NCBI RefSeq assembly: GCF_017377395.1
Contig: NZ_CP061800.1
Coordinates: 7,487,001 to 7,551,000, forward strand
DNA length: 64,000 bases
Direction: 5' to 3'
Origin: Desulfonema magnum
GTDB taxonomy: Bacteria > Desulfobacterota > Desulfobacteria > Desulfobacterales > 4be13
A program made the position numbers and the translations under genes. This document shows, piece after piece, positions 9,371-18,877 of this stretch. Positions within the stretch are counted from its first letter, which is position 1, and each line of letters opens with the position of its first letter. The notes below the pieces were generated by a model. The model did not search any database. It saw only the letters and a list, made by a program, of their open reading frames with translations, and was not told the DNA's origin.

Positions 9371-9512
9371 CGACCTGTGCGGTTACAATTTTTGTAGGGT
9401 GGGTGGAGCGAAGCGGAACCCACCGAAATTCAGTAAACGGTGGGTTCCGCTTCGCTCCACCCACCCTACAGATTTTTTAATTTCAAATAGTTATGTTTAA
9501 CCGCACAGGTCG
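9371..9512. repeat. Perfect 33-bp inverted repeat inside a 15-bp inverted repeat
   Basis: Arms 9393-9425 and 9438-9470 are exact reverse complements around a 12-base AT-rich loop. Outside them CGACCTGTGCGGTTA (9371-9385) is repeated inverted at 9498-9512. Relatives of the GGGTGGGT...ACCCACCC motif lie at 35369-35446 and 63411-63446. Confidence 0.95.
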
Positions 9513-9541
9513 CAATTTTTACATCCGAAAAAAGCGTCTGT

Positions 9542-10657
9542 TCAACCCATAGGCAAAGATATTATAATCCTGGTTTCATCAGGTTCCGAGGTGTCAAGAC
9601 GGATACTTCCGCCTTGTGTCTCGGCAATTAATTTGGCGGAATAAGTGCCCAGCCCTGTCCCTCCACGTTTGCCAGATGTCACATATTTCTCAAAAAATGT
9701 GTCCCGGATATCTTCCGGAACAGCCCCTTTGTTATGAATAGAGATGACAGCCATATCCCCCTGGTCAAAAGAAACCTCAACAGGCTCTCCTATGGGCGAA
9801 GCTTCAACGGCATTCTGAATCAAATTGGAGAGCATGGAGTAACACAGCAATTCCTCTCCTCGGGCTGTAAATATATCCCCATTATCCGAAGGATTGCTGC
9901 CCAGCAACAGATTCACTTCTTTTGCCTGTGCCAGGCTTTCTGTTTCTGCAATGACTTTTCTGGTTATCTCTAATATATTCAAGCGGACAGGATTAAGCTG
10001 ATATATCCCCCTCTCCATCTTGAACATATCCAGAGAAAGATTGATCATTTCCAACATCTGACAGGCAGATTGTTCAATTATGCTAAGATATTCGATTTGT
10101 TCCGGACTGAGAATATGATCGCTCATAAGCAGCCTGGAAAACCCGATAATCGGATTAAGAGGATTTTTGAGATCATGACGGGATATCCGTTCAACATCTT
10201 CACGAAGTTTTTCAGCTTCAATGAGCTTTCTGTTTTGTTCCTCGATTTTTCGTTTCTGTTCTTCAATTTCCTCACGGGACCGCTTCAGTTCCAGATGGTT
10301 TTTTACCCTTGCCAATAACTCAGCCCCATTAAAGGGCTTGGTAATATAATCCACGCCCCCGGTTTCAAATCCTTTTAAAATACTTTCAGTATCTGTTTTC
10401 GCTGTTAAAAAAATAATCGGTATATCTTTGGTTTCAGGCTTTTTTTTCAGTCTTTCACAAACCTCGTACCCGTCCATATCCGGCATCATTATATCCAGAA
10501 GAATCAGATCAAATGACATCGCCTCTGTATGCGAAAGGGCATCTTCACCGTTTAACGCAAACGCCATCTGATAGCCTTCTTCCTTTAACGTATTCGCGAC
10601 CATCTGGATATTTTCAGAAATATCATCAACAATTAGCACGTTGAATTTTTTACTCAT
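9542..10657 (-). CDS. Response regulator-histidine kinase hybrid (REC-coil-HisKA-HATPase)
   Basis: 371 residues from the ATG at 10657 with SD AGAGGAGAG; the frame upstream is translated heptamer repeat. REC domain 1-120 with phospho-acceptor Asp55 (LILLDIMMPD), acidic pair DD11-12 and the conserved Thr/Lys (FLTAKTD, TKPFN). A highly charged coiled coil (about 124-155) leads to HisKA with His161 in SRHDLKNPLNP and an ATPase domain (NLIQNAVEASP, GGTGLGTYSAKL). Soluble, with no membrane segment. Such REC-first kinases usually act downstream of another kinase; the giant hybrid kinase next door on the same strand is an obvious candidate, separated by 327 bp of repeats. Confidence 0.92.
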   Translation of the reverse strand: MSKKFNVLIVDDISENIQMVANTLKEEGYQMAFALNGEDALSHTEAMSFDLILLDIMMPDMDGYEVCERLKKKPETKDIPIIFLTAKTDTESILKGFETGGVDYITKPFNGAELLARVKNHLELKRSREEIEEQKRKIEEQNRKLIEAEKLREDVERISRHDLKNPLNPIIGFSRLLMSDHILSPEQIEYLSIIEQSACQMLEMINLSLDMFKMERGIYQLNPVRLNILEITRKVIAETESLAQAKEVNLLLGSNPSDNGDIFTARGEELLCYSMLSNLIQNAVEASPIGEPVEVSFDQGDMAVISIHNKGAVPEDIRDTFFEKYVTSGKRGGTGLGTYSAKLIAETQGGSIRLDTSEPDETRIIISLPMG

Positions 10658-10670
10658 ACTTCTCTCCTCT

Positions 10671-10984
<314 letters not shown>

Positions 10985-11007
<23 letters not shown>

Positions 11008-14000
11008 TGACGCGATCAATTAATGTCGGATATGAACTTAACATTCTTTCGATGCTGTCAATATCAAAATGATGAACATGAGTCAATAACTCACTGCCGA
11101 ATTTTATGATAAATCCCAAGGAATATCTTTCTCCGAGTGTTCCGGTCTCAGCGGCAAATTTTTCAATATCATCAAACATCTGTTTCTGTCGTGCGGAATG
11201 CCATGACACAGTAAGTTCATTTTCAAGTTGTTCAATAATTTCAGGAAGCTTATCCAAAGTTTCCGAGGAAATATTTTCAACCTTTTGTTTCGGTTCCGGT
11301 TCACGCTGATTTTCCTCGGCCTCATCGAAACAGGGGATAAAATGGGATAACGCTCCGAAAAGTTCTGATTTCTGAACAGGCTTTTTCAAATACCCGTCAA
11401 ATAAGCTTTGCATAATTTTTTTCTCATCTTCCTTCATGGCAAAAGCAGTCACGGCAATCACAGGAATATGTTTCAGTTTCTCGTCTTTTTTGATTTGTTC
11501 TGTGGCTTCATATCCGTCCATCACCGGCATCCTGATATCCATCAGAACAATATCCGGTTTGTATTGCCTGGCAAGAGACATGGCCTGTTCCCCGTTTTCA
11601 GCTTCGATGACATGAATATTCGTATTCCGAAAATGGGCTCTCAGCAAAAAGCGATTCATCAGAACGTCATCTGCGGATAAAAGTGTTGCCTTTTCAAAGA
11701 CAATATTCTCACCCTCAGTGTATTTTTCTTTTTTTTCTCCGATCTCACAAATTTTCCCGGCAGCAGATACATCATGAAATCTTATCTCAAAGCAGCTTCC
11801 CCTGTTTAATTCACTTCTGACAGTGATCGTTCCGTTCATCATTTCAACCAGTCGTTTTGTAATTGCCAGCCCCAGTCCGGTTCCGCCGTATTTTCTGGTG
11901 TTCTGACTGTCCTGCTGCTTAAACGCCTCAAATATCTTCTCCTGTGATTCAGGAGGAATACCGATGCCGGTATCTTCCACAGCCACGATCAGTTCAGTCC
12001 TGTTATTCGTAAATGTAATTTCAGCAGCAAGTGTGATTTTTCCCTTTTCTGTAAATTTTATGGCATTGCCAACCAGATTAAAGAAAATTTGTCTCATACG
12101 AGCCTCATCCAGAAGCAGATTTTCAGGAATATTTTCGGCAATGCGAACCACAAAATCAAGATTTTTCTGAGATATTTCCATAGAAAATATATGCCTGATT
12201 TCATTAAAAACAGTATAAAGACTGACAGGCGCATACTGAATTTCCATTTTTCCGGCTTCAATTTTGGAAAGATCAAGAATGTCGTTAATCAGGGTCAGCA
12301 GATTTTTACCGCCTGATTTAACCGCTTCAAGGTAACTTTTTTGTTTTTCATCGGTAATAAGGGAGTCAAGTAATTCCGTAAAACCGAGTATGGCGTTCAT
12401 GGGGGTTCTGATTTCATGACTCATGTTGGCAAGAAATTCGCTTTTGGCCCGGTTGGCCGCGTCTGCGGCTTCTTTGGCTTTTTCCAATTCTTTTTTTGCC
12501 TGCTCACGCTCGTCATGGGTCCGAATCGCCATAATCCTGTACATGATATCATCGGCCACATCCTCAAGCAGACCCACCTCAGCCACATCAAAAGCATCCG
12601 CTGTTTTTGAATAAATCGTTATCGCACCCAAAATTTTATCTTCCAGCTTCAGAGGAATGGCAACTAAGGCGTCATATCCTCGCTGTAAAGCCTGGGAACG
12701 CCAGGGTTCAAAATCAGGATCAGTTGCAGTGTTTCTGATCAAACAGGGCTTACCTGTACGAATTGCTCTGCCCACCGGACCCTGTCCGAATTTGTTTTCT
12801 CCCCAACTGATTCTCGCAGACTCCAGATATCCCTCTTCGTATCCGAACTGAGCTACCGGACGCACGGTTTTTTCAGGGTCATGTTCTGCAAATCCGATCC
12901 ATACCAGACGATAGTCCACCACCTTCACAAGTGTCCAACAGATATTTTCAAGCAGAGATTTCTCGTCTTTGGCATGAATAAGCACCCGGCGGCATTCAGT
13001 CAGTGCGGTGAGTTCCTGATTCACTTTTTTCAGTTCATCCTCTGCCTGTTTGCGGTCATTGATATCACGAAAAATCCCCAGGAGCATTGGCTTATTTTGT
13101 ATATTAACTGTTTGTGCCAAGACTTCGACATATCTGGTTGTGCCATCAGAACGAAGAACAAAATTTTGAAGAGGGAGGGTTGCTCCTTTTTTTTCTTGCT
13201 CTTTGACATGAAGACAGAACGTATCTCTTGACCTTTTTTCCACTTCAGGCGGATGCAACTCGGTCTGATGCAGCCCGATAATCTGTTCACGGGGCATCAG
13301 CAATAATTTCGATGCGGCCTGGTTTGTGTCAAGAATTTCGCCGGATTCAGGATCTGCCAAAAACATTGCATCAGGCGCAAACTCAAACATATCCCGGAAT
13401 CGCTTCTCACTTTCTCTCAGCGAGTTCTCAGCCAGTTTGCGTTCAGTCTGATCCTGAACCGCTCCTATCATCTGAACCGGATTTCCATTTTCATCTGACA
13501 GCAGAGACCCCTGCGCCCATATGTGCCGCACTTCTCCGTCCGGCCGGATGATTCGGTATTCCAGATGATGTGCTGCTTTTCTTTTCGTAAGAACATCACT
13601 CATGGCTTTTTGCATGGTCTTTCTGTCTTCAGGATGTATCACCTTGAATACGACCTCCGGATCGCCGCTGAATTCCTCTGGTGATATTCCGAACAGCCGG
13701 TGCATTCCCGCGGACCATTTTGCTGTGTTGCTTATGATATCCCAGCTCCAGGAACCTGAATCAGCCACCTCCTCAGCCTGTGCCAGCAATTGCTGACTCG
13801 CCAGCAGGTCTTTCATGGCCTGCCTTACTTCGGTCAGATCATGCATCAGGGCCAAAGCACATGGAAGAGCGTCTCCGGTCACAACCACCGAGGTCGAAAT
13901 GGATAAAAGCCGTTTGTCCCCGTCTTTTCGGGTAATTTCCCATTCTTCCTGTTCAATATTCTTACCTTCCCGCATTTGGCGCATGCGTTCTTTTGCACGC

Positions 14001-16528
14001 TCCTGAACATCAGGATCAGGATATACGGTCTGATACCACCCCAGCCGGTTGATCTCTTCCATGGTATATCCGGTTATTTCTGTCATGCTTTCATTCCACA
14101 CGTTAAACCGCACATAAGGATATTCTTCCACAGCATAACAGACGCAGATGCCCTCGCTCGCTGAATTGATAATGCAATTTCGGAAAACGCTCTCAGCTTC
14201 AAGATATCTCTCCGCCTGCCTGCGCTCGTAAATCTCCTTTGAAAGCGTTCTGTTCCAGAAAAGCGTCAGGCCAAAGATGAGGCACGATGCCAATATCCAG
14301 GGCCAGACAAAGGCCCAGTCCACCCGATGCTCATATCGGAGAGACATCCATTTCCCACGGATATTTTCGTGTTCTTCAGGGGTAACGGTAGAAAGGGCTT
14401 TATTGACAATACTCAGCAGCTCGGGCCAGTCACTGCGAACAGCAAACATCATCTTTTTATCATCAATTCCCGCGGGCGCGGCAATTTTGAGGTTGGCAAT
14501 ATTGTGTTGCTGAATCAGATGGCTAACTATCGTCAGACTGCCGATAAAAGCATCTGCACTGCCTTCAGACACCGCTTCAAGTGCTTTCAGAGTGTCAGGA
14601 AGAGGAAGCAGTTCAATTTCCGGATGCTCTCGCGACAGATGTTTATGGATATCAAACTCCTCAGCAACAGCAATTTTTTTTTGGGCTAAACTTTCAATTC
14701 CTCTGACAAACGGAGCATCATTCTGAGTGATAATCACAAAAGACATGGAAAAAAAAGGGGGGGTCAGATTCATACCGCTTTTGTTTTCAAACGTCTCACC
14801 CGTGCAGAAAATATCTACTTCCCGGGCGTTTGCTTTGGAAAGGATTTCATGCGGTTTCAAAAAGACCGGCTGAACAGATATGCCGATACGCTCGCTGATC
14901 ATGCGAACATAATCCGCAAATATGCCATCATAAACCTTCTCCTCTCCCTGATACGAAAACGGAGGAAATCCCGGGTCCGCACCGAGACGAATTGTGCGAT
15001 GCTTATCCAGCCAGGCCTCCTCGGCAGCGGTGAGGCGTATGTTTTTTTCATGGGTTTTGTAATACTGTTTATCAGAATCGCCTATCCATCGGCTTTCAAT
15101 CCCAGCCAGTTCTTTATTCGACATTGTGTCCAGCCCTTTATCCACCAAATCAAGCAGTTCTTTATTTCCTTTCAGAACACCGGCATGAAGCTTTCTTGTA
15201 TAAAGCACCTCATTGAGAGTGTCAAACTCTCCGGAGAGTCCGAGTCGGGCCAAAACCGCCCAGGTTGACAATGGCTCGTCCAGAAATGCCCGGATATGTC
15301 CGTCCCGTGCGGCATGGATCATCTCTTCCACAGATTGGAAGGTGACAATCTCTGTGTTCGGCCAGTGCTTTCGCAAGTATTCCTCCTCATAAGAACGGAT
15401 AATACACCCTGTCTTCTGCCCCGGGAGCATGTCCGGGTCTGAGCGTTTTTCTCCTTTGACTGGAAAGTAAACACCCATTCCGATTTCATAAAATGGCTGG
15501 GAATAGGCAATCCATTTTGTCCTGCTCTCCGTATGGAAAAGACCCGAATGGATATCAGCGTCTCCGTTCCTGAGAGCCTCCAGAGTCTCCTTCCAGGAGA
15601 GCGCCCGAAATTCGACTTTTCTTCCTGTTTTTTCTGCCCAGAGCCGCCACATATCAACATACATGCCCGCGGGTTTACCTTCGGCATTGAGAAAGGTAAA
15701 CGGAGGAAAATCATTCGGCAGTGCAATAATCAGCGTATCTTTGGTTCTGCTCCGGGATGTGCCCAGCCACTTTCGCTCTGTCATGGCGCGTTCATCTGAT
15801 GTGATCAGATTCATTCCCTCAGAGATCACCCTGCAAAGTTCAGTATCTTCTTCCCGCACAGCCGCAAAAAAAGGACGCCTGTACAACGGACGGTCCGCGT
15901 GAAAGCGGAAAGCGCCAAGCAGTCCGCGTTCTTTTAATGCCCAGAGCGTATTTTCAACTGATCTGACAAAGACCAGTATTTCTCCTTTTTCAGCCGCATC
16001 CAACAGATCGGGAACTGTCGGATAACTTGACAAAACAGCTCCGGGAAGATGTTCCCGGACATATTTTTCACTATATGAGGCGCTGATCACCCCGATTTTG
16101 AAGCCCCTGAGGTCCTCAAGACTTTTCAGACCGAACATGTTCTTATGAAAGAAAAAATTGACATCTGTATGGGCGATCAGTCCGACATAATTCAGCCATC
16201 GGTCACGCTCCCGGGTATAAACAATCCCTGCATGGACATCAGCCCTGCTGTCACGAATCATATCAAGACTCTCTTTCCACTCGCCGGGCATGAATCTGAT
16301 ACAGATGCCTGTTTTTTCGGACCACAGATGCCAGATATCAGCGCCGATACCGCTCATTTCTCCGTTTTCATTCATAAAAAAGAATGGCGGAGAGACTTTG
16401 GGACAAGCAATGGAAATACTTCTGATTTGTTCAGGCACGAATATCTCTGACCGGGGTATTGTTTCCTCAGCACAGATTGCCTCTGCAATACTCAGCAATA
16501 AAATAAGAATAAGCATTTTCAGTTTCAT
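10985..16528 (-). CDS. BvgS-like hybrid sensor kinase with three binding-protein domains
   Basis: 1847 residues; signal peptide (MKLKMLILILLLSIAEA), AAGGAAAG before the ATG. Three consecutive SBP_bac_3 venus-flytrap domains (about 35-255, 270-485, 515-735), a TM (about 745-766), PAS 1 (about 795-905), PAS 2 with PAC (about 930-1050), PAS 3 (about 1055-1165), GAF (about 1190-1330), HisKA with His1371 (NMSHEIRTPMNA), ATPase domain (NLVGNAIKFTEKG, GIGIPPE, GGTGLGLAITKRL), REC with Asp1664 (IVLMDIRMPVMDGYEA) and a C-terminal helical domain without an obvious Hpt histidine motif. It should sense polar solutes in the periplasm, probably amino-acid-like ligands by family. The last residues (NLKFEI) are encoded by TTTCAAA heptamers. 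Confidence 0.93.
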
Positions 16529-16564
16529 GGGTTCTTTCCTTTGAATTAAGAAAATCAGACATCA

Positions 16565-16829
16565 TCCGGAGTGCCAAACTTGCAGTTTGGCAAGCTTTGA
16601 CATTAAGCTGATTATAACGGATTTAGGGGAAGCCGACAAAGCCCCGTAGAGGCGGCATATTTGTAGCATTCATCATGTCTGGCAGGCAAAGCCCTGTAGA
16701 GGCGGCATATTTGTAGCATTCATCATGCGGGGCCTGCGAACCTGCCGCTTACGGAGTGCAGAACTTGCTGTTTGGCAAGTTCTCTCCGGATAAAATATGC
16801 TTTGCCAAACTACAAGTTTGGCACTCCTT
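16565..16829. repeat. Composite repeat region upstream of the corrinoid gene
   Basis: GCCAAACTTGCAGTTTGGC hairpin (16565-16591), then two copies of a GTAGAGGCGGCATATTTGTA element (about 16640-16735; relatives near 49250 and 63350), then a full double-hairpin copy at 16753-16829 ending TTTGGCACTCC. No gene supported between 16529 and 17034. Confidence 0.85.
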
Positions 16830-17034
16830 ACTGCACGACATCCCCCCTGTAACAGATTACCCCGTTTTTTGCAACGCTGTAAAATATCTGGTGAATGTCT
16901 GTTTTCCCTTGCCTTTCCATGCTGTTATATGGTATTTTGAGTATTTGACAGGAGAGGGTCTGAGAACATTGTCCGAGCCGGAGAAAAAAAGCCTGAACAC
17001 CGAACACATCAAAACATAAAAAGGGAAGATCATT

Positions 17035-17679
17035 ATGGCAAGCATTGAAGAAACCATTGAAAAATTTGAGCATGATCTGTTGTCAGTTGATCGTCTGGCA
17101 GCCCGGGCCACGTTGGCTGAATTAAGTAAGCACCTTGAACTGACCGAAATTTCAGATAAAATAATCACACCGGCTTTGGAAAAGATCGGAGAAAAATGGA
17201 ATGCGGGAGATGCGGCACTTTCTCAGGTGTATATGAGCGGAATTATCTGTGAGGAGCTTCTGGACACACTCCTCCCTAAAAAAAAATCATCCCAAAGCAA
17301 TTCCTCATCCATCGCAATCGTCACCTTTGAAGACTATCATATCCTGGGAAAACGAATCGTGCTGTCCGTTATGAGAGCAAGCGGATTCGAAGTTTCTGAC
17401 TATGGTAGCGGCGTACAAACAGATGATCTTGTAGAAATGGTCAAAAATGGCGGAATCAAAATTCTTCTCATTTCAACGTTGATGTTTCCATCTGCCCTCC
17501 ACATCAGAAACTTCAGGGAAAAACTGGAAAGCCTGGGACTGAACATTAAAATCATCGTGGGAGGGGCACCTTTCCGATTCGACGAAACACTTTGGAAAAA
17601 AGTCGGGGCAGATGCAATGGGACGCACAGCAGCAGACGCAGTGAAGCTGACTCGGAAAATGCTGAAACTTGAAACTTGA
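17035..17679 (+). CDS. Corrinoid (B12-binding) protein, methyltransferase type
   Basis: 214 residues; AGGGAAG ahead of the ATG. N-terminal four-helix cap (about 1-85; LEKIGEKWNAGDAALSQVYMSG), then a Rossmann-like B12 domain with the base-off/His-on signature D100-Y-H102-I-L-G105 and C-terminal glycine strands (LLISTLMFPS, IIVGGAPFRFD). Such proteins carry a methyl group on Co(III) between two methyltransferases. The next gene encodes a UroD/MtaA-type methyltransferase, its expected partner. The C-terminus (MLKLET and stop) is encoded by the GAAACTT heptamer tract that fills the gap to that gene. First gene of a three-gene unit. Confidence 0.9.
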   Translation: MASIEETIEKFEHDLLSVDRLAARATLAELSKHLELTEISDKIITPALEKIGEKWNAGDAALSQVYMSGIICEELLDTLLPKKKSSQSNSSSIAIVTFEDYHILGKRIVLSVMRASGFEVSDYGSGVQTDDLVEMVKNGGIKILLISTLMFPSALHIRNFREKLESLGLNIKIIVGGAPFRFDETLWKKVGADAMGRTAADAVKLTRKMLKLET

Positions 17680-17796
17680 AACTTGAAACTCGAAACTTGA
17701 AACTTGAAACTTGAAACTTGAAACTCGAAACTCGAAACTCGAAACTCGAAACTCGAAACTTGAAACTCGAAACTTGAAACTCGAAACTTGAAACTT
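17663..17796. repeat. GAAACTT/GAAACTC heptamer tract, about 19 units
   Basis: Uninterrupted 7-bp periodicity starting in the last codons of the corrinoid gene and ending just before the SD (GGGGGGAG) of the methyltransferase gene, so the tract is essentially the whole spacer between two co-directional genes. Confidence 0.95.
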
Positions 17797-17815
17797 ATAG
17801 CTGGGGGGAGATGCT

Positions 17816-18877
17816 ATGAAAAAAACAAGTATGACTTCATTGGAAAGGGTTCTGACGACACTGGGACATAAAGAACCGGACCGCGTTCCGTTATTCTTAC
17901 TGCCGACAATGCATGGCGCAAAAGAACTGGGGCTTTCTATAAAATCGTATTTCTCCAAAGCAGAATATGTCGCGGAAGGGCAGATTCGCCTGATGAAAAA
18001 ATATCGCAATGACTGTGCTTCCGGCTTTTTTTACGGACCGTTGGAAACCGAAGCCTGGGGTGCGGAAGTGATCTATAGCGATGACGGTCCTCCCAATTCC
18101 GGCGAACCTTTCATTCGTAATGTTCAGACGATTAAAAACCTGGAAATTCCGAGTATCAGAGAGACATCTTGCCTGTTAAAAGTTTTGAAAGCCATAGAAA
18201 TGCTCAGGGAAAAGATTCAGGATGGCGCTCCGATTATCGGCGTTGCGATCTCGCCTTTTTCATTACCAGTGATGCAAATGGGGTTTGATAAATACATCGA
18301 ACTCATGTATGAGCAGCCGGAAGTATTTGGGCATCTGATGAGAATCAATGAAGAATTCTGTGTGCAATGGGCAAATGCTCAGTTGGAAGCCGGCGCGACC
18401 GCGATATGCTATTTTGATCCGGTGTCATCCGCAACAATAAGTCCGAGAGAAATGTACCTTAAAACAGGGTTTGAAATTGCCAAAAGAACCATCGCACGGA
18501 TCAAGGGACCTACCGCGACGCATATGGCATCGGGGCGGTGTCTTCCCATTGCGGATGATATTGCAAAAACAGGAACAGCCGCGATAGGAATCAGTTGTCT
18601 GGAGGATATTGCTGAACTAAAGTCAGTCTGCAAAGGAAAAATCAGCATACTGGGCAACCTGAATGGCATAGAAATGGCGAGATGGACACCGGAACACGCT
18701 GAAAAAATTGTAAAGGAATCCATTGCAAAAGCAGCCGGAGGCGGCGGATATATTCTTTCGGATAATCACGGAGAAATTCCTTTTCAAGTTCCGGACGATA
18801 TTCTCTTCGCCATATCAGAAGCAGTTCATCAATGGGGACATTATCCGCTGAACTGGACTGAGAATTATGAAAAATAA
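17816..18877 (+). CDS. UroD-family (MtaA/CmuA-like) methyltransferase with altered zinc site
   Basis: 353 residues, SD GGGGGGAG. Uroporphyrinogen decarboxylase-fold methyltransferase: opening LERVLTTLGHKEPDRVP, YFDPVSSATISP and a C-terminal glycine loop. In MtaA the zinc is held by His-x-Cys plus a later Cys; here the first motif is His236-Met-Ala238 and the second region reads LSDNHGE (about 315-320), so neither Cys is at its expected place; His236 and His318 remain as possible ligands. It may still move methyl groups to or from the neighbouring corrinoid protein, but the thiol-activating site looks changed. Overlaps the following kinase gene by 11 bp, implying translational coupling. Confidence 0.85.
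   Translation: MKKTSMTSLERVLTTLGHKEPDRVPLFLLPTMHGAKELGLSIKSYFSKAEYVAEGQIRLMKKYRNDCASGFFYGPLETEAWGAEVIYSDDGPPNSGEPFIRNVQTIKNLEIPSIRETSCLLKVLKAIEMLREKIQDGAPIIGVAISPFSLPVMQMGFDKYIELMYEQPEVFGHLMRINEEFCVQWANAQLEAGATAICYFDPVSSATISPREMYLKTGFEIAKRTIARIKGPTATHMASGRCLPIADDIAKTGTAAIGISCLEDIAELKSVCKGKISILGNLNGIEMARWTPEHAEKIVKESIAKAAGGGGYILSDNHGEIPFQVPDDILFAISEAVHQWGHYPLNWTENYEK

Noticed and set aside
8515-9423. Long minus-strand ORFs with repeated peptide blocks upstream of the MazG-like gene
   Set aside because: They are translations of the tandem repeat in every minus frame; the real gene has its own SD and ATG at 8534.
16800-16835. Sigma-54 promoter (TGGCAC...TGC) upstream of the corrinoid gene
   Set aside because: The TGGCACTCC is part of a dispersed palindrome that occurs at several unrelated sites, and the distance to the gene is about 200 bp.
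16830-17034. Cobalamin riboswitch upstream of the corrinoid protein
   Set aside because: I could not find a B12-box or the expected long structured leader; the region is short and mostly unstructured after the repeats.
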